DNA of 64,000 nucleotides, taken from contig NZ_VFNC01000002.1 of assembly GCF_006715395.1 (NCBI RefSeq), forward strand, positions 2,294,001 to 2,358,000, given 5' to 3'. Source of the DNA: Streptomyces sp. SLBN-31 (GTDB taxonomy: Bacteria > Actinomycetota > Actinomycetes > Streptomycetales > Streptomycetaceae). Of this stretch, positions 57,286 to 64,000 are shown piece after piece. A model generated the notes under the pieces. That model searched no databases and was not told the origin of the DNA. It saw only the letters and a program-made list of their open reading frames with translations. Each line of letters opens with the position of its first letter. Within the stretch, counting starts at the first letter, position 1. A program made the position numbers and the translations under genes.

Positions 57286-59424
57286 TCAGGCCAGTCCCGC
57301 CTCCTTCATCTGGCGCAGTTCCTTCTTCATCTCGGAGACCTCGTCGCGCAGTCGGGCGGCGATCTCGAACTGCAGGTCCGCAGCGGCGGCGCGCATACGC
57401 GCCGTCATCTCCTCGATCTGCGCGGCGAGATCGGCCGCGGGACGGTCGGTCGGGACCGTCTCCCCGGCCTTGCCCTTGGCGGTCTTGGCACCGCCGGCCG
57501 CCTTGCCGCCGAGGGCGGGCACGGGTGCCTTGGCGGCCTTGCCGTCCTTGGACTTGCGGTAGCCGGAGCCGAGCAGCTGCTCCGTGTCGATGTCCTCGCG
57601 GGCGATCTGCGCCACGATGTCGTTGATCTTCTTGCGGAGCGGCTGGGGGTCGATGCCGCGCTCCGTGTTGTAGGCGACCTGCTTCTCCCGGCGGCGGTTG
57701 GTCTCGTCGATGGCCTTCTCCATCGCCGGGGTGATCTTGTCGGCGTACATGTGGACCTGGCCGGAGACGTTGCGCGCCGCGCGGCCGATGGTCTGGATCA
57801 GGGAGGTGCCGGACCGCAGGAAGCCCTCCTTGTCGGCGTCGAGGATCGCCACCAGGGACACCTCGGGCAGGTCGAGTCCCTCACGGAGGAGGTTGATGCC
57901 GACCAGGACGTCGAACTCGCCGGAGCGCAGCTCGCGCAGCAGCTCGACACGGCGCAGGGTGTCGACGTCGCTGTGCAGGTAGCGCACCTGGATGCCGAGC
58001 TCCAGGAAGTAGTCCGTGAGGTCCTCGGCCATCTTCTTGGTGAGGGTGGTGACCAGGACGCGTTCGTCCTTCTCCGTGCGCGTGCGGATCTCGTGCACCA
58101 GGTCGTCGATCTGCCCCTCGGTGGGCTTGACGACGACCTCCGGGTCGACCAGGCCGGTGGGGCGGATGATCTGCTCGACGACGCCGTCCCCGCGCGAGAG
58201 CTCGTACTTTCCGGGGGTCGCCGACAGGTACACGGTCTGTCCGATGCGCTCCTGGAACTCCTCCCACTTCAGCGGGCGGTTGTCCAGGGCCGAGGGCAGC
58301 CGGAAGCCGTGGTCGACGAGGGTGCGCTTGCGGGAGGCGTCGCCCTCGTACATGGCGCCGATCTGCGGGACGGTGACGTGCGACTCGTCGATGACCAGGA
58401 GGAAGTCGTCGGGGAAGTAGTCCAGCAGGGTGTTGGGCGGGGAGCCGGGCGAGCGTCCGTCGAAGTGCATCGAGTAGTTCTCGACGCCGGAGCAGGAGCC
58501 GATCTGGCGGAGCATCTCGATGTCGTACGTGGTGCGCATCCGCAGGCGCTGGGCCTCCAGGAGCTTGCCCTGCTTCTCCAGCTCGGCGAGGCGCTCGCCG
58601 AGCTCCTTCTCGATGTCGTTGACGGCCCGCTCCAGGCGCTCGGGGCCCGCGACGTAGTGGGAGGCCGGGAAGACGTACAGCTGCCGGTCGTCGCTGATGA
58701 TCTCGCCGGTGAGCGGGTGGAGCGTGGAGAGGGCCTCGATCTCGTCGCCGAACATCTCGATGCGGACCGCGAGCTCCTCGTAGACCGGGAAGATCTCGAT
58801 GGTGTCGCCGCGGACCCGGAAGGTGCCGCGGGTGAACGCCAGGTCGTTGCGCGTGTACTGGATGTCCACGAAGCGGCGCAGCAGCTCGTCGCGGTCGATC
58901 TCGTCGCCGACCCTGAGGGGGACCATGCGGTCCACGTACTCCTGCGGTGTACCGAGGCCGTAGATGCAGGACACCGAGGCGACCACGACGACGTCGCGGC
59001 GGGTGAGCAGCGAGTTCGTGGCGGAGTGACGCAGGCGCTCGACCTCCTCGTTGATCGAGGAGTCCTTCTCGATGTAGGTGTCCGACTGGGGGACGTACGC
59101 CTCGGGCTGGTAGTAGTCGTAGTACGAGACGAAGTACTCGACGGCGTTGTTCGGGAGCAGCTCGCGGAACTCGTTCGCCAGCTGGGCGGCCAGCGTCTTG
59201 TTCGGCGCCATCACCAGGGTGGGACGCTGGAGCTTCTCGATCATCCACGCGGTGGTGGCGGACTTGCCGGTGCCGGTCGCGCCGAGCAGGACGACGTCCT
59301 TCTCACCGGCCTCGATGCGCTTGGCCAGGTCGGCGATGGCCGCCGGCTGGTCGCCGCTGGGCTGGTAGGGGCTGACGACCTCGAAGGGCGCCACCGTGCG
59401 TTCGATGTTGGAAACGGGCCGCAT
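57286..59424 (-). CDS. uvrB: Excinuclease ABC subunit B
   Basis: 712 residues. Walker A GATGTGKS at 48-55, beta-hairpin region [18 protein letters not shown] (read as [16 protein letters not shown]), DESH box [11 protein letters not shown], motif [11 protein letters not shown], and a C-terminal UVR motif ([20 protein letters not shown]). A Lys/Ala/Gly-rich linker of about 40 residues separates helicase core and UVR domain. ATG 59424 lies 7 nt after the -10 of a RecA-NDp/PafBC-type promoter, so the mRNA is probably leaderless. Confidence 0.97.
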   Translation of the reverse strand: MRPVSNIERTVAPFEVVSPYQPSGDQPAAIADLAKRIEAGEKDVVLLGATGTGKSATTAWMIEKLQRPTLVMAPNKTLAAQLANEFRELLPNNAVEYFVSYYDYYQPEAYVPQSDTYIEKDSSINEEVERLRHSATNSLLTRRDVVVVASVSCIYGLGTPQEYVDRMVPLRVGDEIDRDELLRRFVDIQYTRNDLAFTRGTFRVRGDTIEIFPVYEELAVRIEMFGDEIEALSTLHPLTGEIISDDRQLYVFPASHYVAGPERLERAVNDIEKELGERLAELEKQGKLLEAQRLRMRTTYDIEMLRQIGSCSGVENYSMHFDGRSPGSPPNTLLDYFPDDFLLVIDESHVTVPQIGAMYEGDASRKRTLVDHGFRLPSALDNRPLKWEEFQERIGQTVYLSATPGKYELSRGDGVVEQIIRPTGLVDPEVVVKPTEGQIDDLVHEIRTRTEKDERVLVTTLTKKMAEDLTDYFLELGIQVRYLHSDVDTLRRVELLRELRSGEFDVLVGINLLREGLDLPEVSLVAILDADKEGFLRSGTSLIQTIGRAARNVSGQVHMYADKITPAMEKAIDETNRRREKQVAYNTERGIDPQPLRKKINDIVAQIAREDIDTEQLLGSGYRKSKDGKAAKAPVPALGGKAAGGAKTAKGKAGETVPTDRPAADLAAQIEEMTARMRAAAADLQFEIAARLRDEVSEMKKELRQMKEAGLA

Positions 59425-59431
59425 GGCATCC

Positions 59432-59454
59432 ACCGTACGACCCCCCACTGACAA
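59432..59454 (-). promoter_or_regulatory. RecA-NDp/PafBC-type damage promoter of uvrB
   Basis: Leftward TTGTCAGTG (59454-59446), 8 nt, TACGGT (59437-59432), exact consensus match, 7 nt before the uvrB ATG. Confidence 0.85.
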
Positions 59455-59464
59455 TGCGGTCCGA

Positions 59465-60328
59465 TCAGCGGTTCTGTGGGGTGCGGGAGGCGCGGCGGCC
59501 CAGAGGCCGGACCGGTCGGTGGGGGTGGTGGGCCGGGTGGTGGACGGAGGGGTGGGCCGGCACGCCCGGCTTGTGCTCGACGGGACTCCAGTCGGGCTTG
59601 CCCATGACCATCAGCGGGTCGAACATCACCACCACGGCGGCGATCAGGAGGAAGGCGAGCGGTCCGATCAGCATCGGCCACAGCAGGGCCGCGGGCGACT
59701 CGCCGGACGTGGGGGCGGACGTGCCGTGGAGGTGGACGGTGAGGGCGGCCATGCCCGTGTAGTGCATGCCGCTGACGGCGAGACCCATGACGAGGCTCGC
59801 GCCCACGCTCCACAGGAACCCCCGGACCTGTCCCGCGGCCCACAGGGCGGCGGTGGCGGCGCACATCGCGATGACGACGGAGACGGCGACCGTGAACGTG
59901 TTGTACCCCAGCCTTCCGTTCAGGCGCATCGCGGCCATGCCCAGGTAGTGCATCGACGCGATGCCCAGGCCGGTGATCGTTCCGCCTGTGAACAGGGCGG
60001 TCCCCCTGGCGCCGCGGTATCCGACGATGAAGATCCCGACGCCCACCATCACGATGGCGACGCCCAGGCTGGCGAACGTCATCGCCTTGTCGTAGTGGAG
60101 GGGCGCCTGTCTGACCGTGAACCCCATCATCGCGACGAAGTGCATGGTCCATATGCCGGACCCGATCGCCGCCGAGCCCAGGGCGAGCCAGGCCGGGCGC
60201 GAGGAATGTGTAACGAGCATGGATCTGGTGGTGCAGCGCAGGCCGAGGGCGCCACCGAGGCAGGCCATGAGGTAGGCCACCAGCGGTGTGACGAGTCCGT
60301 AGCTGAATCCGTCGACCGTGCCTTGCAT
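59465..60328 (-). CDS. MHYT-domain integral membrane protein
   Basis: 287 residues, seven predicted helices. Three copies of the MHYT motif occur: [22 protein letters not shown] and [11 protein letters not shown], which in this family are proposed to bind a metal (copper) and sense oxygen, CO or NO at the outer membrane face. There is no GGDEF/EAL output domain. The C-terminal 35 residues are His/Pro-rich ([14 protein letters not shown]) and could bind metal. ATG 60328 has GAAGGG 9-10 nt upstream. It lies 40 bp from uvrB and is transcribed toward it from a separate leader. Confidence 0.93.
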   Translation of the reverse strand: MQGTVDGFSYGLVTPLVAYLMACLGGALGLRCTTRSMLVTHSSRPAWLALGSAAIGSGIWTMHFVAMMGFTVRQAPLHYDKAMTFASLGVAIVMVGVGIFIVGYRGARGTALFTGGTITGLGIASMHYLGMAAMRLNGRLGYNTFTVAVSVVIAMCAATAALWAAGQVRGFLWSVGASLVMGLAVSGMHYTGMAALTVHLHGTSAPTSGESPAALLWPMLIGPLAFLLIAAVVVMFDPLMVMGKPDWSPVEHKPGVPAHPSVHHPAHHPHRPVRPLGRRASRTPQNR

Positions 60329-60606
60329 GCGCGGCTGCCCTTCCCGCCCTTTGCGTACCGGAACTACATGATTGCGCCCCCTCCCCCGACCGGCCGAGCG
60401 GTCAGGGCTGAGGCAGAGAGTATGACCCCCACCGGAACGGTCGAACGATTTTCCGGCAAAGAAACACGTCGTTGCCCCAGTTGTGCGGCACCAGTGAGCG
60501 GACTTGGGCAACTCCATTCAATGTGTGGTCATTGTGTACCCCGTCGGCGTTGACTCACTGCTGTCACAGTTGAGCTGTTCGTGATCGCTCGACGCGAGGA
60601 GTGCGT

Positions 60607-61479
60607 ATGTACGCGCGCGCAGTTGTCGCCATCGTCACCGCGTTGCTGGGGGCCGCCGCCTTCCTGCTGCCCGGTTCCGACGCCCGGGCGGGCGACGGCG
60701 AGCCGCCCCTGGTCATCGCGCACCGGGGCGCCTCCGCCCGTGCGCCGGAGAACACCCTGGCCGCCATCGACAAGGCGGCCCGGATGGGCTTCTCCTGGGT
60801 CGAGAACGACGTTCAGCGCACCAAGGACGGTGAGCTCGTCGTCCTCCACGACGACAGCCTGCGGCGGACGACCGATGTGGAGGAGGTCTTCCCCGACCGC
60901 GCGCCCTGGAAGGTGAAGGACTTCACCGCGGCCGAGATCGCTCGCCTGGACGCGGGCGCCTGGTTCGCGCCCCGCTACGCGGGCACGCGCGTGCCGACGC
61001 TGGAGCAGTACATGCGCCGGGTCGAGCGCAATCACGAGAAGCTGCTGCTCGAGATCAAGAACCCGGAGCTGTACCCGGGCATCGAACGGCAGATCCTGAA
61101 GCTGCTGGGCAACGACGGCTGGCTCGACCATCGGCACCTGGCCGGCCGGCTGGTCGTGCAGAGCTTCAGTGCGGCCAGCCTGAAGATCGTCCACCACCTG
61201 AAGCCCGCGGTCACGACGGCCTACCTCGGTGCGCCGACCGTGGCCCACCTGCCCGAGTACGCGGCGTTCACCGACGGGATCAACCCCTCCCTCGGTGCGG
61301 TCTCGACGGGCTACGTCTCCACGGTGCACGCGTTCACGGGGCCGCACGGCAAGCCGCTGTCGGTCTTCGCGTGGACCGTCGACGACGCGGACGCCGCCCG
61401 TCGGGCGGCGCGGTACGGCGTCGACGGCGTCATCACCAACAAGCCCGACTTCGTCCAGGCGGCCCTCCAGTCGCCCTGA
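60607..61479 (+). CDS. Glycerophosphodiester phosphodiesterase, exported
   Basis: 290 residues. N-terminal signal sequence (VVAIVTALLGAAAFLLPGSD) ending near ARA. The GDPD motif is IAHRGASARAPENTLAAI, with the metal-binding VENDVQRTKDGELVVLHDD; LLEIKNPELYPG and FAWTVDDADAARR are the later conserved segments. It releases alcohol and glycerol-3-phosphate from phosphodiesters or teichoic acid outside the membrane. ATG 60607 is chosen because GAGGA lies 6 nt upstream; GTG 60601 is possible. Confidence 0.94.
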   Translation: MYARAVVAIVTALLGAAAFLLPGSDARAGDGEPPLVIAHRGASARAPENTLAAIDKAARMGFSWVENDVQRTKDGELVVLHDDSLRRTTDVEEVFPDRAPWKVKDFTAAEIARLDAGAWFAPRYAGTRVPTLEQYMRRVERNHEKLLLEIKNPELYPGIERQILKLLGNDGWLDHRHLAGRLVVQSFSAASLKIVHHLKPAVTTAYLGAPTVAHLPEYAAFTDGINPSLGAVSTGYVSTVHAFTGPHGKPLSVFAWTVDDADAARRAARYGVDGVITNKPDFVQAALQSP

Positions 61480-61497
61480 ACGGCGGCCGGACGGGCG

Positions 61498-61520
61498 TTG
61501 TCAGTGCCGGGCCGTACCGT
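61498..61520 (+). promoter_or_regulatory. RecA-NDp/PafBC-type damage promoter of ogt
   Basis: TTGTCAGTG (61498-61506), 8 nt, TACCGT (61515-61520), exact consensus match, 6 nt before the ogt ATG, implying a leaderless transcript. Confidence 0.82.
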
Positions 61521-61526
61521 GGGCGC

Positions 61527-62081
61527 ATGGACAGCGATGGGCGGTACGAACAGCAGGTCGTGTGGACGGTGGTCGGCACCGGGGTCGGTCCGCTGCTGCT
61601 CGCCGCGACCCGCGAGGGTCTGGTCAACGTCGTGTTCCACGCCACGGACGCGGTGCGCGACAAGGCGCTCGAGCGGCTCCGGTCGCGGCTGGGCGGCGAG
61701 CCCGTCGAGGCACCCGACTCCCCCCTGCTGGCCGAGGCGATACGACAGGTGGAGATGTACTTCGCGGGCGAGCGGCACGACTTCGACCTGCCGCTGGACT
61801 GGTCGCTGATCTCCGGCTTCAACCGGCAGGTGTTCCGCGAACTGGCGTCCGGCGTGCCCTACGGAGCCGTCGTCGGCTACGGCGACCTGGCCGGGCGAGT
61901 GCGGCAGCCCAGTGCGGCCCAGGCCGTCGGCGTGGCGATGGGTTCCAATCCGCTGCCGGTCGTGGTGCCCTGCCACCGGGTCGTGGAGAGCGACGGGGGC
62001 ATCGGCGGGTTCGGCGGCGGGCTGGAGACCAAGCGGAAACTGCTCGCCCTGGAGGGCGTGCTGCCCGAGCCGCTGTTCTGA
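61527..62081 (+). CDS. ogt: Methylated-DNA--protein-cysteine methyltransferase
   Basis: 184 residues. Direct-reversal repair of O6-alkylguanine: the alkyl-accepting Cys149 is in VVVPCHRVV, with FNRQVFRELASGVPYG helix and the GGFGGGLETKRKLLALEG end. It starts at ATG 61527, 6 nt after the -10 of a damage-type promoter, explaining the absence of a ribosome site. 47 bp separate it from the diesterase gene, which has its own stop and no shared promoter need. Confidence 0.95.
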   Translation: MDSDGRYEQQVVWTVVGTGVGPLLLAATREGLVNVVFHATDAVRDKALERLRSRLGGEPVEAPDSPLLAEAIRQVEMYFAGERHDFDLPLDWSLISGFNRQVFRELASGVPYGAVVGYGDLAGRVRQPSAAQAVGVAMGSNPLPVVVPCHRVVESDGGIGGFGGGLETKRKLLALEGVLPEPLF

Positions 62082-62226
62082 TCCGCCCCGTCCCTCAAGC
62101 GACCGGTTCGGCGGCCCGAAAGGGGCACGTTCAGGGTGGCCGGGAAGGCTAGGCCGTAGCAGACTCGAACATGCGCACAGCCACTGGCATCCGAGGGCTC
62201 GGAAGCCGAAGGGACGGCGATCACGC

Positions 62227-63453
62227 ATGAGCGGAAACAGGGCAGTCGCGTATCTCAAGCCGGGCGCGGTGGAAGTCCAGTCCATCGACTACCCGACGCT
62301 TGAAGTGAAGGACGGGCCGGGGGTCGCGCCCGACAACGTCGGCCGGAAGTGCCGGCACGGGGTGATCCTCAAGGTGCTCGCCAGCAACATCTGTGGCAGC
62401 GACCAGCACATGGTGCGCGGGCGGACGACCGCGCCCGAAGGGCTGGTCCTCGGACACGAGATCACCGGAGAGGTCGTCGAACGGGGTCCCGACGTCGAGT
62501 TCATCGATGTCGGCGACATCGTCTCCGTACCGTTCAACATCGCCTGCGGGCGGTGCCGCAACTGCAAGGAGCGCAAGACCGGCATCTGTCTGAACGTCAA
62601 CCCGTCCCGCCCGGGAGCGGCCTACGGCTATGTCGACATGGGCGGCTGGGTCGGCGGTCAGGCGGAGTACGCCATGGTCCCGTACGCGGACTTCAACCTG
62701 CTGAAGTTCCCGGACCCGGACCAGGCCCGCGAGAAGCTGCTCGACCTCACCATGCTGTCGGACATCTTCCCGACCGGGTTCCACGGCGCGGTGACCGCGG
62801 GCGCGGGCGTCGGCTCGACGGTGTACGTCGCCGGGGCCGGCCCGGTCGGTCTGGCGGCGGCCGCGTCGGCGCAGCTGCTGGGTGCGGCCGTGGTCATCGT
62901 CGGCGACCTCAACACCGAACGCCTCGCCCAGGCGAGGAGCTTCGGCTGCGAGACCGTCGACGTGTCGCAGGGTGACATCGGGGAGCAGATCGAGCAGATC
63001 CTCGGCGAGCCCGAGGTGGACGCGGCGGTCGACGCCGTCGGCTTCGAGGCCCGGGCCCACGGCCCGGACGCCCAGGAGGCGCCCGCCACGGTCCTCAACT
63101 CACTGATGTCGATCACCCAGGCGGGCGGCGCCCTGGGCATCCCGGGGCTCTACGTCACGGACGACCCCGGCGGGGTCGACGAGGACGCGAAGTCTGGGAC
63201 GCTGAAGGTGCGGCTGGGCCTGGGCTGGGCCAAGAGCCACCGCTTCACGACCGGGCAGTGCCCGGTGATGAAGTACCACCGCAACCTGATGCGGGCGATC
63301 CTGCACGAGCGTGTGCACATCGCCAAGGCGGTCAACGCGACCGTCATCGGCATCGAGGACGCGCCGCGCGGCTACGCCGAGTTCGACCAGGGCGCCAGCC
63401 GCAAGTACGTGCTGAATCCGCATGGGGTGCTGGACAGCCTGCAGCCCGTCTGA
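62227..63453 (+). CDS. fdhA: Zinc-dependent formaldehyde dehydrogenase, glutathione-independent type
   Basis: 408 residues, medium-chain alcohol dehydrogenase superfamily. Catalytic zinc region NICGSDQHMVRGRT and GLVLGHEITGEVVE; structural zinc cysteines in CGRCRNCKERKTGIC; NAD-binding VYVAGAGPVGLAAAASAQ. Length and the DMGGWVGGQAEYAMVPYAD insertion match Pseudomonas putida FdhA, an NAD-dependent enzyme that keeps the cofactor bound (nicotinoprotein) and can dismutate aldehydes. ATG 62227 has no strong ribosome site. It probably removes formaldehyde; symbol used in the family sense. Confidence 0.93.
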   Translation: MSGNRAVAYLKPGAVEVQSIDYPTLEVKDGPGVAPDNVGRKCRHGVILKVLASNICGSDQHMVRGRTTAPEGLVLGHEITGEVVERGPDVEFIDVGDIVSVPFNIACGRCRNCKERKTGICLNVNPSRPGAAYGYVDMGGWVGGQAEYAMVPYADFNLLKFPDPDQAREKLLDLTMLSDIFPTGFHGAVTAGAGVGSTVYVAGAGPVGLAAAASAQLLGAAVVIVGDLNTERLAQARSFGCETVDVSQGDIGEQIEQILGEPEVDAAVDAVGFEARAHGPDAQEAPATVLNSLMSITQAGGALGIPGLYVTDDPGGVDEDAKSGTLKVRLGLGWAKSHRFTTGQCPVMKYHRNLMRAILHERVHIAKAVNATVIGIEDAPRGYAEFDQGASRKYVLNPHGVLDSLQPV

Positions 63454-63469
63454 GGGCCGGTGAGAAGTA

Positions 63470-63506
63470 CGGTGCCCATGCCACGGCCACGCGCGCGTGG
63501 GCACCG
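63470..63506. terminator. Bidirectional terminator between fdhA and VOC gene
   Basis: 9-bp perfect stem (63470-63478 with 63498-63506), 19-nt GC-rich loop with further pairing, in a convergent gap. Confidence 0.6.
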
Positions 63507-63531
63507 CCCTCCGCTCCCCGGTCTCGATCCG

Positions 63532-63960
63532 CTAGTCGTAGTGCCGGGCCTCGAAGACGTTCCCGTCGGGGTCACGGAAGTAGAAGCTGCGCCTGGCCTT
63601 TCCGCGGGCGCCGAACGAGTCGTGGTCGATGTCCGACACGGGCACCGAGCCCTCCTGGAGTCGGCTCCGCAGTTCCTCGAAGTGCTCGGCGGGCATGGCC
63701 AGGCAGACGTGGTTGACCGGGTGCCCCGAGCTCTCGGCGGCTCCCGGGAGCATCCGCATCCGCTCCGCCATGGTGAGCGGCATGAGATCGAGGATGGTCT
63801 CCTCGTTGAGCCGTACTGAGGGGAAGGGCGCTGTGCCCTCGGCGAATTCGGTGAGCCGCAGCGTTTCCAAGCCGACGGTCTTCTCGTAGAAGCCGGCCGA
63901 GGCCTCGGGGTCGCGTACCCAGAGGACGACGTGGTCGAGGCGTGCCGTGTTGTCGGTCAT
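63532..63960 (-). CDS. VOC-superfamily (glyoxalase/dioxygenase fold) protein
   Basis: 142 residues with two beta-alpha-beta-beta-beta modules. Metal-ligand candidates are His in ARLDHVVLWVRDPEAS, Glu/His in the middle strand GHPVNHVCLAMP, and Glu in YFRDPDGNVFEARHYD. Small VOC proteins include fosfomycin-type transferases, glyoxalases and lyases; the substrate is not deducible. ATG 63960 is preferred; the frame runs 36 bp further upstream without support. Convergent with fdhA. Confidence 0.88.
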   Translation of the reverse strand: MTDNTARLDHVVLWVRDPEASAGFYEKTVGLETLRLTEFAEGTAPFPSVRLNEETILDLMPLTMAERMRMLPGAAESSGHPVNHVCLAMPAEHFEELRSRLQEGSVPVSDIDHDSFGARGKARRSFYFRDPDGNVFEARHYD

Positions 63961-64000
63961 GCACCCAAGGCTCGTGTCGTCCTCGACCGACCGCAAGGGT

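Overview
The window is high-GC, densely coded actinobacterial DNA and almost certainly comes from a Streptomyces chromosome. Evidence: very strong GC bias at third codon positions with long antisense shadow frames, many GTG and one TTG start, frequent 4-bp ATGA/GTGA gene overlaps, whiA (sporulation regulator), opcA next to zwf, an RbpA-family protein, a mycothiol-type isomerase family gene, and the order ctaA..ctaB-tkt-tal-zwf-opcA-pgl..pgi..secG-tpiA-pgk-gap..whiA-yvcK-rapZ-uvrC..uvrA..aroQ..terC-terD..uvrB. From memory this is the core-chromosome arrangement of S. coelicolor (around SCO1930-1966). No tRNA, rRNA, insertion sequence, phage gene or CRISPR array was seen.

Layout. 1-5.8 kb: end of an AAC(3)-like acetyltransferase gene, an ABC-2 exporter pair, the two haem A pathway genes ctaA and ctaB, and an amidohydrolase. 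6.1-12.8 kb: the pentose phosphate operon tkt-tal-zwf-opcA-pgl with tight coupling. 12.8-23.2 kb: an accessory-looking block made of a GH13 glucosidase with its own sugar ABC importer (one permease carries an inserted extracytoplasmic domain), a lone solute-binding protein, and a PadR regulator with a MacB/FtsX-type exporter. 23.3-30.5 kb: pgi, an MFS efflux protein, an RbpA paralogue, secG and the glycolytic set tpiA-pgk-gap. 30.8-39 kb: a large secreted M14 carboxypeptidase and the uvrC-rapZ-yvcK-whiA operon. 39-48 kb: a helix-turn-helix-like protein, a Rieske protein, a LacI regulator with a PfkB sugar kinase, uvrA, and two short detoxification-type genes. 48-54.5 kb: an amino-acid ABC importer, aroQ, a cation antiporter, and terC behind a candidate Mn riboswitch. 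54.5-64 kb: two TerD-domain proteins, uvrB, an MHYT membrane protein, a glycerophosphodiester phosphodiesterase, ogt, a formaldehyde dehydrogenase and a VOC protein.

How the genes fit together. Central carbon metabolism (oxidative and non-oxidative pentose phosphate pathway plus upper and lower glycolysis) sits beside all three nucleotide excision repair genes. The most informative regulatory observation is one promoter architecture, TTGTCAGTG, 8 nt, TANNNT, present in exact form upstream of uvrA, uvrB, ogt and the MFS transporter gene, with a degenerate version at uvrC. It is the LexA-independent (RecA-NDp/PafBC-type) DNA-damage promoter known from mycobacteria, and it places an uncharacterised efflux pump in the damage regulon. 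Other notable structures are a two-state leader of terC in which one strand can pair either with the riboswitch closing stem or with the ribosome binding site, a pair of identical palindromes around the PadR/solute-binding-protein locus, a perfect LacI-type operator, and 22-bp tandem repeats upstream of the amino-acid transporter.
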